Assembly (NCBI RefSeq): GCF_004027225.2
Contig: NC_044288.2
Coordinates: forward strand, 4,432,719-4,496,718
Reading direction: 5' to 3'
Origin: Strigops habroptila
Lineage: Eukaryota > Chordata > Aves > Psittaciformes > Psittacidae
Length of the DNA: 64,000 nt
This document shows positions 1-14,700 of this stretch, one piece after another. Both the position numbers and the translations under genes were made by a program. The notes below the pieces were generated by a model that saw nothing but the letters and a program-made list of their open reading frames with translations, was not told the origin of the DNA and did no database searches. How positions within the stretch are numbered: the stretch's first letter is position 1; every line of letters starts with the position of its first letter.

Positions 1-3000
1 GGCAACAACAGCAACCCATGAGGAGCTGCTGGCTTCTCTCTGCTGTGCTGAGCTGCCTTGAGAGTAGGAATCCTGCAAAGCCAGTGCATGGCTTAAGCTC
101 TCAAAAGCCCCAGCTCCTTCAGTTCTAACCTGCTGGGTAGGTTGGCACTCAGGGGAACGGTGCAGCCCCTAGACTGACAGGAGGAGGGGGAAGTTGTGCA
201 GAGAAAGGCTCTTAACTGGTGTAGCTGCCCTTGACATTGTTGTGTGGGTGCAGATACGAGCTCTGAAGAAAGCTGCGGGTGTGTTGAGAGCGATGAAGGC
301 TCCCTGAGAGCTACTAAACAGTGTGACCATCCTGCAAGCAACAAGAAGGTGTTTTAAACTCAAAGAAGTGAATTCAGCAGGGAAACCAGGAGGTCTGCAA
401 GAGCAGGGAGACCTCAGTGGGGAAGAAAAACTCCCTTGTGCACGTGTATCGAATGCCAGCATGAGGCAAACAGAGAAAGCAAATGGATGAAGGAGAAGTG
501 ATGGGAAAAGGGAGGAGACACTGGCAGCATCCAGGAGGTGTGCGGCTGCTATTGCTATGGGCTGGGTTATCCCCGAGAAAGCCGTGTGCTCAGTAACCAG
601 GAATGATCCTGGCTCTACAACTGCCTTCTGTCATTGTTTTTGCATTTCTCCATGTTTTTCACTTTGTTTTCAACTCCGTAATCAAAAGCTTTGCTTTGTA
701 CAACGCTGTGACCAGCTTGCATGCTCTCAGACTCAGTGTGTGGTGGGAAGAGGGGAAAGAGATAAAGCTGAAAATACCAAATCTCATCTTCCTTCCAAAG
801 GAATGGATCAATGCAGAGGGAAACGTGCAGGCAGCACCCAGGGCGTGCAGTTCAGGATGGATATAGGGATCTGAGTCTGGACATTGTGCACCCTGCACCA
901 GGGCTCCAGGCTGGCTCCAAGCATCCACTGCTGGCTCTGGTAATGACACTGCTGGAGGGAGATCCTTGTCTTCTCAGGCCAGTGGTTTCTTCTGATCACT
1001 GCTTACCTGACAAATTGCCATCAGATGATGAAATCAAAACATATATATTCAAATGTGAAGAGCTCTGGGATGCTGTGAGATGGAAACCTTGACTTTAGGT
1101 TTAAAACACATTGCAATGATCACATGGCAACTTTATTCTGAGGAATCCTAGTTTGTGCCTGTGCAGGTTTGCTGTGCTGTGACAGGGATTCAGAAACAGT
1201 TGCTAAAGCAGTGACAAAAATAAGATTTTCACTATTTTTGACTCTTGCTTGCCTTGCTGGACCCAACCACAGCTACCACAGTGGGTGCCAGGTTATATTC
1301 CTGCACATGCAATAACAATGCAGTATAACCTAAATTCTGGTTGCAGAGCCTCTCTCGTTGACTGAAGATGACTCGGAACCCCACTTCTTTGCTTTTTTAG
1401 TCCTTAGCTTAAGCAGTGCGCTCACCCAATCCAGGATTGGCAAATGCACTTTGGCAAAGGCTTTCCAGAGGGACAGTGAAATGTGATTGCCTTCACTTTT
1501 AGGTGCCCAGCAGCCTGTTTTTAAGTTGAGTGTGAAAAGTCAAGGCACTAAGATATCCAGTCACTTACAAAGTTCCTGGTCCACATGACTAATTGCATCT
1601 CAGCTATAAAGAAGGCAGGATAGGTAAACTCATCTGCAGCTTAAGTCATACACAGCCCTTGCCAAAAGATTGCTTGTCCAGACTCTGTGGGGGAAAAACC
1701 TACTGAGTCACCAACCTTCTTAGACATTGGGAATAGATTAGTAAGGCTTTGAAAAAGCCAGAATAAAGGCCAAAAATTGATCATATATTGGAGGTGGGAT
1801 GTGAAAACATCCAGGACAACTCCCTTCTTGAACACTTCAAGTAAAGGTCTAGGGGGTTTATGTATCTAGGAGGTAGGGAGGAGCTGAGCATGGAGCAGCT
1901 ATGCATTATCAGGACATCCGGGTCCTGCAGACAGTGGGGAAGGAGATGGTCAGACTGGCAGGGCTGGGCAGGAGTACTCTTTATCACTACTCTCCCCAGC
2001 ACCAGTCAGCCCAACTGAATCATGTCTGTCTTTCCTTAGGGTAGAGATCCATTCACTTGGACCTGCAGTCACCAGAAGTTCATGAACATCTTCAGGTGCC
2101 ACATTTATGCCCACAATAGGGTTGTGAGGACCGTGTGACAGTGGAAAGCTGCGTTTGCCAGCTGTAACTGCTTGGGTGGCAGATCAGGGCAGATGCTAGA
2201 GCCCGTAATTCTTTCTGTTGCCAGCAGACCACATCGCCTGGGTATGTCTATGCTCCTGATCTGTAGCTACAGATGATATTGGGTCACCCTGGGCTAGCAG
2301 AGCAGCCCCTGGAGGAGGCTTAGCAGGGGTCACAGTGCTTTACTGCCTTTTGTGGCAATAACAAGTGCCAGTGTGTGGGAGCAGTGGTGAAGGTTGGCTC
2401 CTGGGGACACACTGTATGTACATGCTGCTGTTGGGAGATGGACTCAATGTGTTCTTGCTTTTTCTTTCCATTGTGCATGGGTGTGTAACCGTGGTGCTTC
2501 AGCCTCCTCTGACAAGAACGCTTTGTTTCCCTTAACCAACATCACTTTTTAAATGATGCAAATAACTTCAGTGCATCCAAACAGGAAGTGGCTGAGTGTC
2601 TGGGTGTCTGAATCAACATCCTGGAGACTGGGCCTTCGCCACCAGCACAATTACTAAATATAGGAGCCGCCTATGGATGGAAGCGCAGGTCTTGGAAATG
2701 GCAAAGCTGGTGAGAATCTGTGCCAGAATGTGACCATTGCCAAATACTACTGTTGCTTTGGCCAGTTCATTCCTGCTTGTGTGGCCACAAAGCCTGCATC
2801 ATCTCAGCTTCTCTGTGCTGATGCAATCACATTTCCCCTCTGGTTGTGGCATTGGATGGAAAGAGCGGGACAGAGGAACCAGCACTACTGCTTTGGTGCT
2901 GGATGAGCAGCACTCAAAGGCTTCCTGAATGAATCCTTTCCCAGATAGCAGGGCAGCCACATGCAGAAGGGACTTCAGAGACAACCACCCTTCCTGGCAT

Positions 3001-6000
3001 GCATGGAACAACTGGAGTCAGTTGCAGATCTGGAGAAGAGCCACAAGAAGGAGTCAGGTCATTTGCCACTCAGTGGGAGTCAGTTACCCCCTCAAATTGT
3101 GTTTTCTTCTTCTGGATAAAGAATGTAGGATTTTTTTCCGCCTTTTTTTTAGACTTTTGCTTCAAGTTTTCCAAGAAATCCATCAATCCCAGACAAGTTC
3201 TGATTTGTCCACATTTGTTGCAGAGTACGGGCACTGTAACTGCCAGCATAGTCCATGGATGCTGCCTACAAAACTCAAATACCTCCCAAAACTCACTCGA
3301 TTGCTGTTGATACAAATATATATAGCTCCAAAACTAATCTCACAATATCTTCTATAGGCATTACTCATTGTTCATCTCTTTTATCTCCCATGAGGCAGCT
3401 GAAGAAGGAGACAAATGATGGCTGGAGGTAATGAACACCCAGAAATACTTCCTTGGCTTTTCCTGTGCTGGATCTATAGTCCATAGTAATTTGACTGTGA
3501 ATCCAAGGTTTGCCCTGATGCCTGGTGGTAGGAATCTGCAAAGACTGAGCTGGGCTTGGGTTTGACAGGCAGGCCAGGTAGCTGGAGGATATCTGGAGTG
3601 CTGCTGAGGCAGCATTGACCGTGATGGAGGCGGGAAGGTTCCTCTGAGAATGTGAGACAAGGAGCCCCAAGGCAGTCCCCAGGACACTCCTGTAGATCAC
3701 TAACATAGGTATACAGCTAATCTGATCCTGAGCCCACCTTTCTGGCCACTGCAGAAGCTACCAAAGATATTCCTTGCTGTGATACGGCACACACAGCACC
3801 GTGAGGAAGATCTGAGCTGTGAGACAGGGGGAGTTCTCCTCCTGCCATGGTAGAAAAGTGAGGGGCTGACTTAAACCCTTCAAAAGAATATCAGTGACCC
3901 CAAGAGGGTCCAATCCTGCCCCCAGCAAGCAGAGAAGGTGGGAAAGGCAGAGCAGCCACCCTGTCCTTATCAGTGGGAGAGGACTTCTTGCCTTGATGCT
4001 GCTCTTCAACAGCATCATTGATTCCTTTGGTTCCTTTGATTCCTGCAGTTGGGAAATTTGGATCAGCTCCAACGAGAAATAAGCAGATTTTTCACACTAC
4101 TCAGAGCTGGGAATCACCGTTTCCTCATGGAAATGGAGATAAACAATGGTGGCAGAATTAAATCCACTGAGCACTACCAAAGCACAGAGCAATAGCTGTC
4201 ATACAGCAGAGCTCTGCTGTGGTCTTAAAGGACTGAGTTAGAAGGGTTATTTTAAGGTCCAGGAAGAACCGAACACATTACTGAGCAAGTGCCACAAAAT
4301 CCTTTGAGTTAGTTATGATTTTAAAAAGAAAAAGTGAATTAAAGGGCATATATTCTCCTTTTAACAGTGCTATTATTAATAAACCACAGGGAGATGCAGC
4401 AGGAGCCTGTGCTAGCATTGTGTTCTCACCTTTCGCAAACATGTTTGAGGCAGAGATGATAATCTCACAGGAACACTTCTGCTTTCTGCACCAATCTGAC
4501 ACTTCAAGGCAGATGTGGATAGATGGTTTTTGTGCTGTTCTGAAAGCATCAACTAGTTTTTTGTCATTTCACTATAGAAAAGTGGAAGTATTTCATGATG
4601 GGCTGGTGTGTAGGAGCAGTGACATTTCTGTGCTGGTATTCATCATGAGCATTTTGGGCACACTACGCGTCTCTCTTTGTCCCAGTGCCCTATTTCAGAG
4701 CAGACTCCACACATCTAGTCTGGTTCTTTGTAACAGAGCAAAACTGCTGCATTTCAAGTGCAATTTCATAGGGATCCGAATCCTGCCTTGTATTGACAGA
4801 TTTCAGAAGCCTAACCAGGACACCCTGGGCTCTGGCAGCTCCAGAGGAATAAAACACGCAAGAAATTGGGAGGGGAAAAGCAAATGAGCCATCAATTCCA
4901 ACATTTTGAAGACTGAAATTCAAAGAAAATCTTGATTCAGAGCAAAACAAAATAGTGTTTCATCTCCTGGGGGAAAAACTCCCAGTGTTTGCCACCAACT
5001 CAAGTAGTGTTACTAACAGAGAGGGACTCTTCTCACAGTGACTATGGCATTCGTGGAAATGCCAGTGGTGGTCATGGGAAATGGGACATGACTTTTTGGT
5101 CTGAATAGGATGTTTGGGGCTGGACTCCCACAGCTGCCGAGCTGTGGAACTCCTTTGTCCTACTGTGGGTGTGCAGAGCCAGGGGGTGGAAGACTGTCTC
5201 AGTCCTCTCTGCTTTGTGAGGAATAATGGAATAGTTCTAGGTCCACAGAGAGTGAGAACATCTTGCCAGGCTGGGGGTTATGGTCCTTTCCATAGAGGTA
5301 GGGGTCTTGGTCCTGTCTGTGGCTGTTGGTCCATAGTGGTTTTCCAGGAAAGAGGTGTGAGGGGCCCAGAGAGATCTCCTGATCCTTTTGTGGGAGACAT
5401 CCATGGTGGAGGCAGGACTCCCAGTGTCCTACATGAGCCTCTGCCCTGGGGTCTCAGTGGGAAGTGAACCAACCCTCCCAATGGCCGAGGACCTGACTTT
5501 GTTACAAAGGCCTATAACAAAAGCAGGAATTTTTTGTCAGCTAGAACAAAATGTTCCTGGCTAATCCCAAACATAACACTTTGCTGGGGAGAAAGGAGGG
5601 AAATAAAAATGCCTTGATCTGAACTGATTATAAAATCATTTTCTGGTTCAGTGATTTCATTGAAAATTTAGTTGTTCTTGCAGCAAAAATCTTGCAGCAA
5701 AAACCAGAAACCAATAAAAGCATGGGATGGAACCTGTCCTGACCAGGTGTTGGCACAAGTGAGCTGAAAAGGCGACATGGGTCCTGCAGCCACTGCTGCA
5801 GGGGACACCTCACGCCACTCCTTCACTTGCCCCATTTGGAGGATGCCTGTGGCAGTTTCAGCTCCCGGCTGAGCTCAGGACAGGCCACTTCACTCCTGAT
5901 GGACTTGCTGAAGCTCTAGGTGATGTTCAGCAGAACACGGCAAAGCCCACTCCATGGGAGCAGTGACCGCTGCCACGCAGGGGTCACCCGCCTGCAGTGA

Positions 6001-7220
6001 CAAGGGATAACAAGCTGCCTTCATGACCTTTCCTCAGCTCTTAGTGCTGAGCATGGGAGCTCTGCATGGATCTGTTTCCACCTGCAGTCCCTGCTGCTGG
6101 GGTCACAGGCCAGGGCAGCAGGCAGATGGTCTAGTAGCTTAGGTAAGGTTGATCCTGACAGGGAAGGGGCGGGGGGTGGCTTCCTGAGGTCTTTCTCATC
6201 CCAGCTGTCTGTGGGAATTACGGGCATCCCGTCGCTATCAGTTGATCTCATCTTCACTGTCTCCCCTTGCCCTGTATCGCAGGGAACCAAGGCACAGAGA
6301 CGTGCTGGTGCTCCCGTGGGAGCTGGGAACACGCTCCAGCTGTGGATCCAGCTGAGCCTCACTGGCACAGCCCCATGCTGGGAGACCAGGGCTGCCCTGG
6401 GGACCTCTTCAGCTTCCACTGTGGTTGCCCTCAGGGCTCAGCCCTTTCCTAAGGCCTTTGACACTGCAGGGATTTAATGCAGGACTCTTGTAGGTATGCC
6501 TGCTCATGTCCTCCTGTTCCAGGGCCATGCTTGCTGTCTGTGCTGGAGTTTGGGCACGCAGCTACAACAGAGCAGAGAGAAGGCAGTGAGGATGCTCTCA
6601 GGGTATGTTAAGTGCAGATGAGACACCCATGACACACTCTTACACAGGTGCATGCTTGATTGCTAGCACAGAATGAGCCTCCTTCAGCAGCAGTTTTGTT
6701 TTCTCTCAGCTGAAGCTTGGCTTTTTCATCCAGCATCCCAATCGCCGTGAGTCAGCTGGGTTGTACCTCCGCAGCCCTGTGCATGCAATGAGGAAGCACT
6801 TGTAGAACCACAGTCCAACACAGGCAGCACCACAGAGCTAACCCAGTCTGTCACGTCCCTGGGGACCGTGCAGGGCAATGAAGAGCCTGGCCTGGTGCCC
6901 AGGTCCTTTGCAGAGGTGGAGCTGGCAGCACGGATGTGGGGCTCACCTTGTGAACAAGGTGTCTTTGTCCTCCGTAGTGTCCCAGTGCTGCCGCTCCTCC
7001 CCTTGCCTCCAGATGGGGAAGGACAAAACGAGCCCAGTTGGCACTCAAGTGGAAGCCGAGGAAGCTTGGAGAGCAGGATGAGCTGGTGCCTGGCTGTCAT
7101 GGCTCTCTCTGCTCCTCTGCTGATGGGCTTGTCACTGCTCTCAAGAGCTCAGGCTGTGCCTACCCAACTCCAATAGGCATAAGACAGGTTACACTAGAAA
7201 CCTGGGAAATGAAGGCTGAT
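1..7220. other. Gene-free single-copy DNA
   Basis: No exon, RNA gene or recognisable transposon is seen here. Open frames are short and shift frequently. The longest (4315-4887, plus, 190 codons) has no recognisable domain and no convincing splice context. Positions 4285-4540 are AT-rich and stop-poor and could be conserved non-coding DNA, but there is no direct evidence. Positions 5110-5470 are G/T-rich with several loosely repeated GGTCC words and no function I can name. Confidence 0.5.
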
Positions 7221-7357
7221 GGATCCCTGGAGGTCTCTGGTCCAACCTCCTCATGTCAAAGCTGGGGCAGGTTGTTCCACTCATTTTTAACATCTCCATG
7301 GATGCAGGCTGCAGCGCCTATGGGCACCTGCCCCAGTGCTTGACCAATCTTAAAATG
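7221..7357 (-). mobile_element. CR1: Old CR1 LINE fragment, 3' region, antisense
   Basis: The plus strand reads as the reverse complement of the CR1 3' region: CTGGAGGTCTCTGGTCCAACCTCC, then CTCCATGGATGCAGGCTGCAGC, a GGGCACCTGCCCCAGTGCTTGACC block and a short tail. These words occur in the same order in the better-preserved antisense copies at 41.8 and 55.6 kb. Divergence is high and the terminal ATTCTATG repeats are missing, so this is an older insertion than most others in the window. Confidence 0.7.
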
Positions 7358-9116
7358 ATCTGTAACTGTGAGGCAGGCAAACAGAGGGCCAGGAAGGAAG
7401 GACCTGCTCTCCTCATGGACAAGTTATGCACCTCTCCATGGGATCCCACCTCCTTTCTGCTTCCCTACCAGGACCCTCAGCCTCCAGACCACCATCACCC
7501 ATGGCATGGCCAAAACCTGGGCAGCACTGGCTGGTGTCCCCAGTGCAAAGGCTGAACAGAGGGAGTTTAAGGACTAAAGGCTCACATCCCTGTGGGGGTT
7601 TAATGAGGCCAGCTGGTGGATCTGTTTTCCTCCTGAGCTGGAATTAGAGCTGGCTGGAAAGTGCACAGCATTTCCCATGAAAGCTTCAGAGGACTTGCAC
7701 ACCTTTCACTTGCATTACCATTCCATGTGCCCTCACAGGAAAGAGCTTGGCAGGTAAATAACTGCAGAGGGCTCGGCAATAAGAATTAGAGAAATACAAA
7801 ATGTCACAGGCCAACACTGCTTCTAATCTCAGACAGAACGAGAAGTCGTCCCAGCAGCTCTGAGGGTGAGACACTGAGCTTTGCTTTTTGAGGTTAGTTT
7901 GTTTTTCGAAAAGCTGTTTTGTGTCAAAACGAAGTTTTAGGTGAAAACTTCTGGCTCAGCTCAAGGGACAGCCAAGCACAGAGCCTGCGGGTTTCCCTTC
8001 TGCACCTCTGAGTCATTGTGAGAGTGGAGGGTCTCTATTTTTAGCCTCTGCACACACTCGCTGATACCAGAGGCAGAGCTAGGCTGCTTTTCAGCACCGG
8101 GTTGCTGTTGTCTACCAGCAGTGTCAGACTTGGTCCTTGGGGCTGGGCTCACAGAGTGGCATCTTTGTGGAGAGGAGCAGCAGGAGGAAGGGATGGAGAT
8201 GTGTCCCTCTGTCCAGACTGGGAGCATGGCAGATGACAGCACTACGGCTGTGCAAGGGAGCCATCCATCCTTGTGCTGGAGCAGGAGGGCGGATGTGCCA
8301 CGAGGACCAGCTCTGGACAGGGAATAGCTGCGGTGTTCACTCCATACTTTTCCCTGGAAATGTAAGAGTTTGGGTTTACCATGTTCTTTGTGTAGCAGAA
8401 AGTTTAGAATTTGATTCAGCAAGTGTAACCACCCAAACCTGACAACTTGAGAGCCATCTGGATTTGAGCTTGGCACTGCAATGCCTCCTGGAGCAAAATG
8501 CCTCATGAGCCTCTCCTGCCTGGACTGGTCTCAGTGGTGGGACTGCAGCTGGGCTCAGAGTTTTTGCTTGCTTTATTTTTGAAGAATCAGCTTTGAAATA
8601 TAGAATAAACTCTTTCCTCAGTGTTTGTTCCAGGAGCTGAATGGAAGCAGCCTGTTTTTGAAGCGGCTCCATTGGGTTCAGAAAAGCACCGGGACAGGAG
8701 ATGGAGTGTCTTGCCTTGGGCCAGATCCATGCAAGACCAAAGAAGTGGCCTTTTTTGAGCATATGAGTTACTTCTGGGTGGAAAAAAAAGGCTTTCTTGG
8801 TAAAGCTGTTGGGCATGCCCACAGATGTCAAACAAGCAAGAGAGAGACTTCCACAACCCACAAGGGTAGTTCTCTATGGGGAAACATGACGCCACGTAGC
8901 TGCATGCCTGTGGGCTGCATGATGCGTGGGTTAGCACAGGGAGGAAGGTATGTGGTCAACCCAAATGGTTAAAGAAGAGATGTTAAAATAGCTTACTAAT
9001 GAAGAGACCTGAGGTGAGACATACAGCTTCTGTTGCAAGGTGAGCTCAGCTGCAGTCTGCCTGAGAGGTGCATGTCTCAGTTATTATATAAAAGACACTG
9101 CACTCCCATCAGCTCC
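7358..9116. other. Gene-free stretch
   Basis: No feature is supported. Minus-strand open frames at 7961-8506 (181 codons) and 8376-8861 (161 codons) show no domain, signal peptide or splice-site support and are treated as chance. Confidence 0.45.
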
Positions 9117-9278
9117 ACAGTGGCTGCCCCATCCCTGGCAGTGTTCAAGGCCAGGTTGGACACAGGGGCTTGGAGCAACCTGCTCTAGTGGAAGGTGTCC
9201 TTGCCCATGGCAGGGGGTTGGAACTGGATGAGCTTTAAGGTCCCTTCCAACCCAAACCATTCCATGATTCTATGATTA
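9117..9278 (+). mobile_element. CR1: CR1 LINE, 5'-truncated 3' end
   Basis: This is a clean CR1 3' terminus. It runs from TGGCTGCCCCATCCCTGGCA through GTTCAAGGCCAGGTTGGACA, the stem-loop CCTTGCC-CAT-GGCAGGG and GGTCCCTTCCAACCC to the terminal ATTCCATGATTCTATG repeats. The short length reflects 5' truncation, usual for CR1. One stem base differs from most copies (C to T), leaving a U-G wobble pair in RNA. Confidence 0.95.
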
Positions 9279-11777
9279 TAAACTTGTCCTGTCTTTCACT
9301 AAAGAGCTGATTAATGATTACGCCCATGGAGGTCCATGAAGGACCTACACTCACACACGGTTGTTTTCTTTTTCTCCTGTGTCAGGTCTGGGGTGTCTCA
9401 CACAGAAACCATTGGAAACTGACTTTTCCTTTTGGGCAGAAAGCAGTGCTTTACTGCTTTCTGAAGGCTGGGAAATAATAGGCCAATAAAGTCCTGTTTG
9501 TAAGCCCTCTGTACACAGGGGTGTCTTTTGTTCGCTCCATCCTTGTTGGAAGAGCATGCCTGCCGTTCACAGCATTCAGCGGTCGTTACACCACTTGGAT
9601 CCTGCTTCATTTGTGAATGTACGAACAAAACTCTTTAACAATAATAAGCTTTAAATAACGAGTGGCAACTGGTGAATGGAGCCTCCATCTGTTCTCACCT
9701 GCAATGTGCAAAGTCTACCAAAGTCAATGGACTTCTCTCTGCTGAATTCAATGGGCCTTTTGCCAAAAGCTGTGTGAATAAAATAACACTTGTGCATATA
9801 TTTATGAATGGTGAGGAGGGGGATATGTGCAAATCCAGCATCCACTAAGTGCCCACCAAACAGCTCTTAACACAGTTTCTTAGCAAATCCCAGCAATTGC
9901 CTGCCTGAAAACTTCATGCCGCCTCGTTGCAGGAGGAGGAGCTCCATAGCCCTGGGACAGCACCTCTACTGCAGCAGAAGAGGGTCACAGAAAGCAATGG
10001 CATTGCAAAGGACACAGCTTCCCTGGTGCAGAAGTGGATTTTGAAGACTTCAGCACTGTACCTATGACTAATCTCATTTGCCCTGGGATTTCTTTACTGC
10101 AGACAATTGCTGCTGCCACAGTGTTTATCTGGTTATAAAATACGCAGTGGTGTTGTGGCTCCTGCAAAGGAAAATGAGGCTTGGGGAAGAATTCAGTGTA
10201 AGTGTGTGTAATGCACATTGCTTTGAAGTCATTCATTTCTCATAAGGGGCCCTACAGCTGTTGAAATGAACACAGGGATTAAGCACATAATGAGCCCAGT
10301 TAGGGATGACTTTAACATCCCTCTGGAAGGGCATGCATCTTCCCAGATACCCACTTGGACATGCTGAGTTGCCACAGCCAGTTGGAGAGAAAAAGCAAAG
10401 GAATTAATTTGGATTTGTTCTGATATAACCATCCAATATTAGTCCTCAGATTATGTTCTGGCACTTTGGGTAAAAGATAAGCCCCAGTGCAGTATCTCGC
10501 ACCTGAGCACTAGCAACCCTCCTTGGTTTTTGCTCCAGGAACTGGAGAAAGCAAAACAGGAGGAGACAGAGAAGGAGGAAGGTCAAGTGCCCTGGAGCAA
10601 GTGCACAGAAGTCCTGATGGCATCACAGGATCTCCCACAGTGGAGCTGGTTGGGGACAACGGCCCTTGTAACACATTGCCTGAAGGTGTCTGACTCCTGC
10701 CCTCTTCACAGAAGCTACCACTGTGAAACAGCTTTTTCATTTGCTTGCAGCCCTGCTCCATTCTGCCCTTTGCATTTGTCTCTGAGGCTGAATGACAAAG
10801 AGAAAATTCTCCTTTATATCTGCTGCTCTCCAGGTATTTGTGATTGTCTCAGCATCCCTTTCCAAGGTGTGTGGTGAGAAGGGACATACCCAAAAGGAGC
10901 CTATGGGTCTGCATGCCGTGTCCACCTCCTTGACCCCTCAGACCTCACAGTGGTCAGCACTTGGTTCCCCCGTGGTGGTCCTCCCCATTCTCTGGTCAGT
11001 TGGCTACCCAGTTACTCCTGGAAAGAAAGGTGCAATTCACTCAGCAATAAAGGGGGGAAAAAAAGTTTCCTTAAAGTTATAAAATCTGGTTGAAAGCCAC
11101 AAGAATGGAGCTGGATATGAAGAGGTTTTTTAACATCACCTTATCCTTTCAGGTTGGTGATTCCTGTGGTAAGCACCAGCAAGGTACACCTACTGTCTCA
11201 ACCTTTCTCCCCACAGCTTTTTGGAGCAATGCAGATGTGGTTACTATGGGATTTAATTTCCTATTTATTTGCTGAATTGTGCTTTGTGGCTTTCCAGTCT
11301 CTTGGGAAGACAGCCATGGAGTTGGCGCACTGGAAACGGAGCCTAACAATGCACTGCCGGCATGTGCTGGAGCTGTCAGTGATTGATACAGGATGGATGC
11401 AGGATGGCTGCGGGACACCTCACAGCACCTTGTGCAAGCGCCACTGCCTCATTTCTTTTTCTCTGGCCCTTGGTTGTCTCATCAAATGCAAACATCTTAA
11501 TGAGTTGAGCTATTCAGTGGATTTCCTCTCTATTATCCTGGCTAAGCTATTTGCTCTCCTCTCAAGCTGGCGAGCATTCCAGGTCATCTGAAAATGCTTT
11601 GTAAACTTTTGCACATCATTAGATCTAAGTAGGACGGTTATAAAGCAATGGAGGGGAGTTAAAAGGCAATTTACCTTTTATGAGAAACGCAGGTACTCTG
11701 GTGATAAGCTCTCATCTCCAATAGAGGATCCGTGAAGCAGTGAGCCAAGAAGTCTCACATCAGGAGAAATCACAGGC

Positions 11778-11792
11778 TTTTTTTTTTTTTTT
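11778..11792 (+). repeat. Poly-T tract (15 T)
   Basis: This is an uninterrupted run of 15 T. It could be a simple mononucleotide repeat or the remnant of a reverse-strand poly-A tail. No retrocopy is visible beside it, so the first reading is preferred. Confidence 0.8.
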
Positions 11793-14700
11793 CCCTGGGG
11801 GAATTTAGCTCTTTTCCTGCTTGTGGGTGATATCATATACTTTAATAATACCCACAGCCCTCCCCACAGTGTCATTCGAGCTGACACTCTGCAAACTGTC
11901 ACCTAAAGGTCAATTGCTCTGTGTTTCAGAGCAGAGCTTTGCTGCTGACATCGGAGTCCCTCTTTCGAGGCAGAGTGGCTCACGGTCAGCTCTCTGGCAG
12001 ATGGCATCTGTTTGCTGCTGCCTTTTCTCCCTTTCAATCAGGTTACCACTTCTTTGTCTGCAGCACTAATGCAGTAGTAACGGTGGGGAGCATGGACTGG
12101 GGAAGGTGAGGTGCCACGCTGTCCTGGGGCTCTGTGCAGACTCAGTGCCATGGGTTTAGTTGTGTAAATCAGACCTCCCTTCATAGTGGGAAATGAAGTT
12201 TTTCATGGTATATGAACTAGGAGCCTGTTCATCACAGTCCATTCACTGCAGAGATGAGCAGCACAGCTCTTCTGTTCTCTTTCCGTGTTTGGACGTGCTG
12301 AATCTGTGCCCTCACCAGAGCAGCTTATGGTGCATTAAGCTTGTCCACAGGGCAAGTGATTTTTCTAGTGCTGACAACGATTTTGTACCTAGCTGACATG
12401 TTCAATGCTGTGCTAATCCCAAACAGAGGAAACTAACCACTGAAAAGGGGGAAGAAGACAGCCACATCTTTTATGTTCAGCCACCTTTTGCAGTGCCTCA
12501 AGGAATATGGTCTATGGATTTTCTGCCTACATTTGCATAGAAGCAGCCTTCTTCCTTGTGCTACCAGCTTAAAATTGTTTGGTTTGGGGCTTGGCTTTTT
12601 CCTTATGTTGAGCTGTATGAGATCACTAATGATATATAAGTACTGGAGATCACTGTGCCTGCAGCAAGCACTCCAGAAGCTTTCTGAAGGCAGCAGGCTC
12701 TAGTATTCCTGGCTGCTGCAACAGACTCAATGTGGATTAAAATCAGAGCGAAAGATGGGCTGCTGTTAATCATCAGAAACCTCTTCTGCACTATTATAGT
12801 GCTTGAGTAAACAATGCCAAGGAACAGCCCATGCCACTGCAGGCTTGCCCAGGCCAATGGATGCTCTTCCAAATCACTCCTGGGCATGGTTCTGGACTCC
12901 TTGTAGGGCAGATACCAGTCCCGTTAGACATGTGACAGACTGATTTAGGCTGGATCTATCATGTTGTTCTGGAGGCTCAGAGAGTTTAACAGCAAGGTTG
13001 TGGAAGGGTCTGGGCCACTTGTTCTCATGGCAGTGGTTTGGGAAATGTTTAATTCATTCATACAGGCCTGAAAAGGTTGTGGATGTGAGTATCTTTGGCA
13101 CTGACAGATTTCAAGGATAGCATTGTTGTCAACGGAAAGCTAAAGATAAGCTGCTTGAAAAGAACAAGCAGAGCTGAAAAACTCCACCAGCAAAGGTAAG
13201 AATGTGGCTCATTAAGAAGCTGGAGCAAGACAGATGGTTCAACTGGCAGGACAGTGTTTTACTAAAGCTTGGCTTTTGGGACAGGTTTTGGCAGGGAGGC
13301 TGAGCCAGGATCCTGTTCACAACCTGAGCCCTAGTTAGTTTTCTCTGTCCTTGTGGCAGAGCAGGAGAATGTGCCGGGCATAGACTTGGCAAAGGGCCTA
13401 TGCCTCCAGTTTTGGCAGCGTGGCTGAGTCCAGATAGCATCAATAAAGGATGCAGATGTCCAAGAGGCTGCAGCGTCCATCTGGCTGTGTTTGTTGATCC
13501 TTAATTTGGGCTATTCACAAAATCTGCTCCTTAAATGCTCATTCTGGGGTGCTGCTCTACAAGGCTCGGAAGCAACGCTGGTTGTCTAATGATCCGACTC
13601 CCCTCCTTGACAGATCCTATACACTCTCTCCCCATGGCTTGCAGATTACACTCCAGGTCTGATTCTCATCTATGTCTCAGCCCAGCTGCACATCAGCACC
13701 CGATTACCCACCATCCAGACCCTCTCAAGTCCTTACAGAAGGTAAGTCCTGCATGACCAGGAGCTTGGCTGGCCACAGCCTTACACTCTGTCCTCAACCT
13801 GCACCTACTGCCTGACGGGTAAGCCAGAATCAGGTAAATCACTTGTACCTTTCTCTCCAGTGCTTATAAAAGGAGCTGGGGATGACAAGCTCATATAGGA
13901 TTTCCTGCCTTTTAGCCTTTTTGCAGGGAGGTGTGATGCATCCCGCTTCAGTTTTGGACTCTGGCATACTATTTCCACTTCATATTCCACTTTGCTTTGG
14001 GGCGAGCTGGTCATGTTGCCTGGGGCAGGCAGATCTCTCTTTCTCCTCACATGGTAGAACAAGAGGACTTCCCAAAATAATGAGGAATATGCTAGCATGT
14101 GGATATGTGTGGATATGCTCATGAAAGGTGGAGCCTTAGGAAACCCATTTACATGCCTCCTACCACACTGATGTGTTCATGATGGTAGGCAGAGCTTCTG
14201 CAGCTGCCAAGTCATTTCAAGTGCAAAATCTGCACAAAGCTGAAGGCAACAAACTGTTCTTGGGCAAAGAACAGAAAAAATAGTGAAAATAGACCATAAT
14301 GAAGAATGTTTTGGTTTAACACAAGTAGAAACATTTTGACTGTTGGGAAGGGCAAACGCTGGGGAAAATCTTGCGACTCCAGCATGAGCAGACTTAAAAC
14401 CTGGTCAGACACATTCCTGTCCTAAGTGGCAGTAGCACCACTGTGTAAGCAGCTTTTAACTAATACAGCCCCATCTTCTTCCTCCTGCGTCACTCACAGC
14501 CAGTGAGCTCCTATAATGCAGCCTGGTGAGTAACTCCTCTGTGAGTTACTGTAGAGCATATCTCCTAAAGCAAAGATGTCACCAATGCAACTCAAAGAGT
14601 GTTGAAGAACTGAGCATCTGTCATTTGCCTGTGGCTTTCGCAAGGTTGGGAAGAGCATTTTAAGGAGCTCTGAAATCTTACCAGCTATTTCTAGAACAAT

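Noticed and set aside
4315..4887. 190-codon plus-strand open frame
   Set aside because: No recognisable domain, signal peptide or splice support; AT-rich DNA with a chance lack of stops.
7961..8506. 181-codon minus-strand open frame
   Set aside because: No recognisable domain; overlapping frames of similar length on the other strand suggest composition, not coding.
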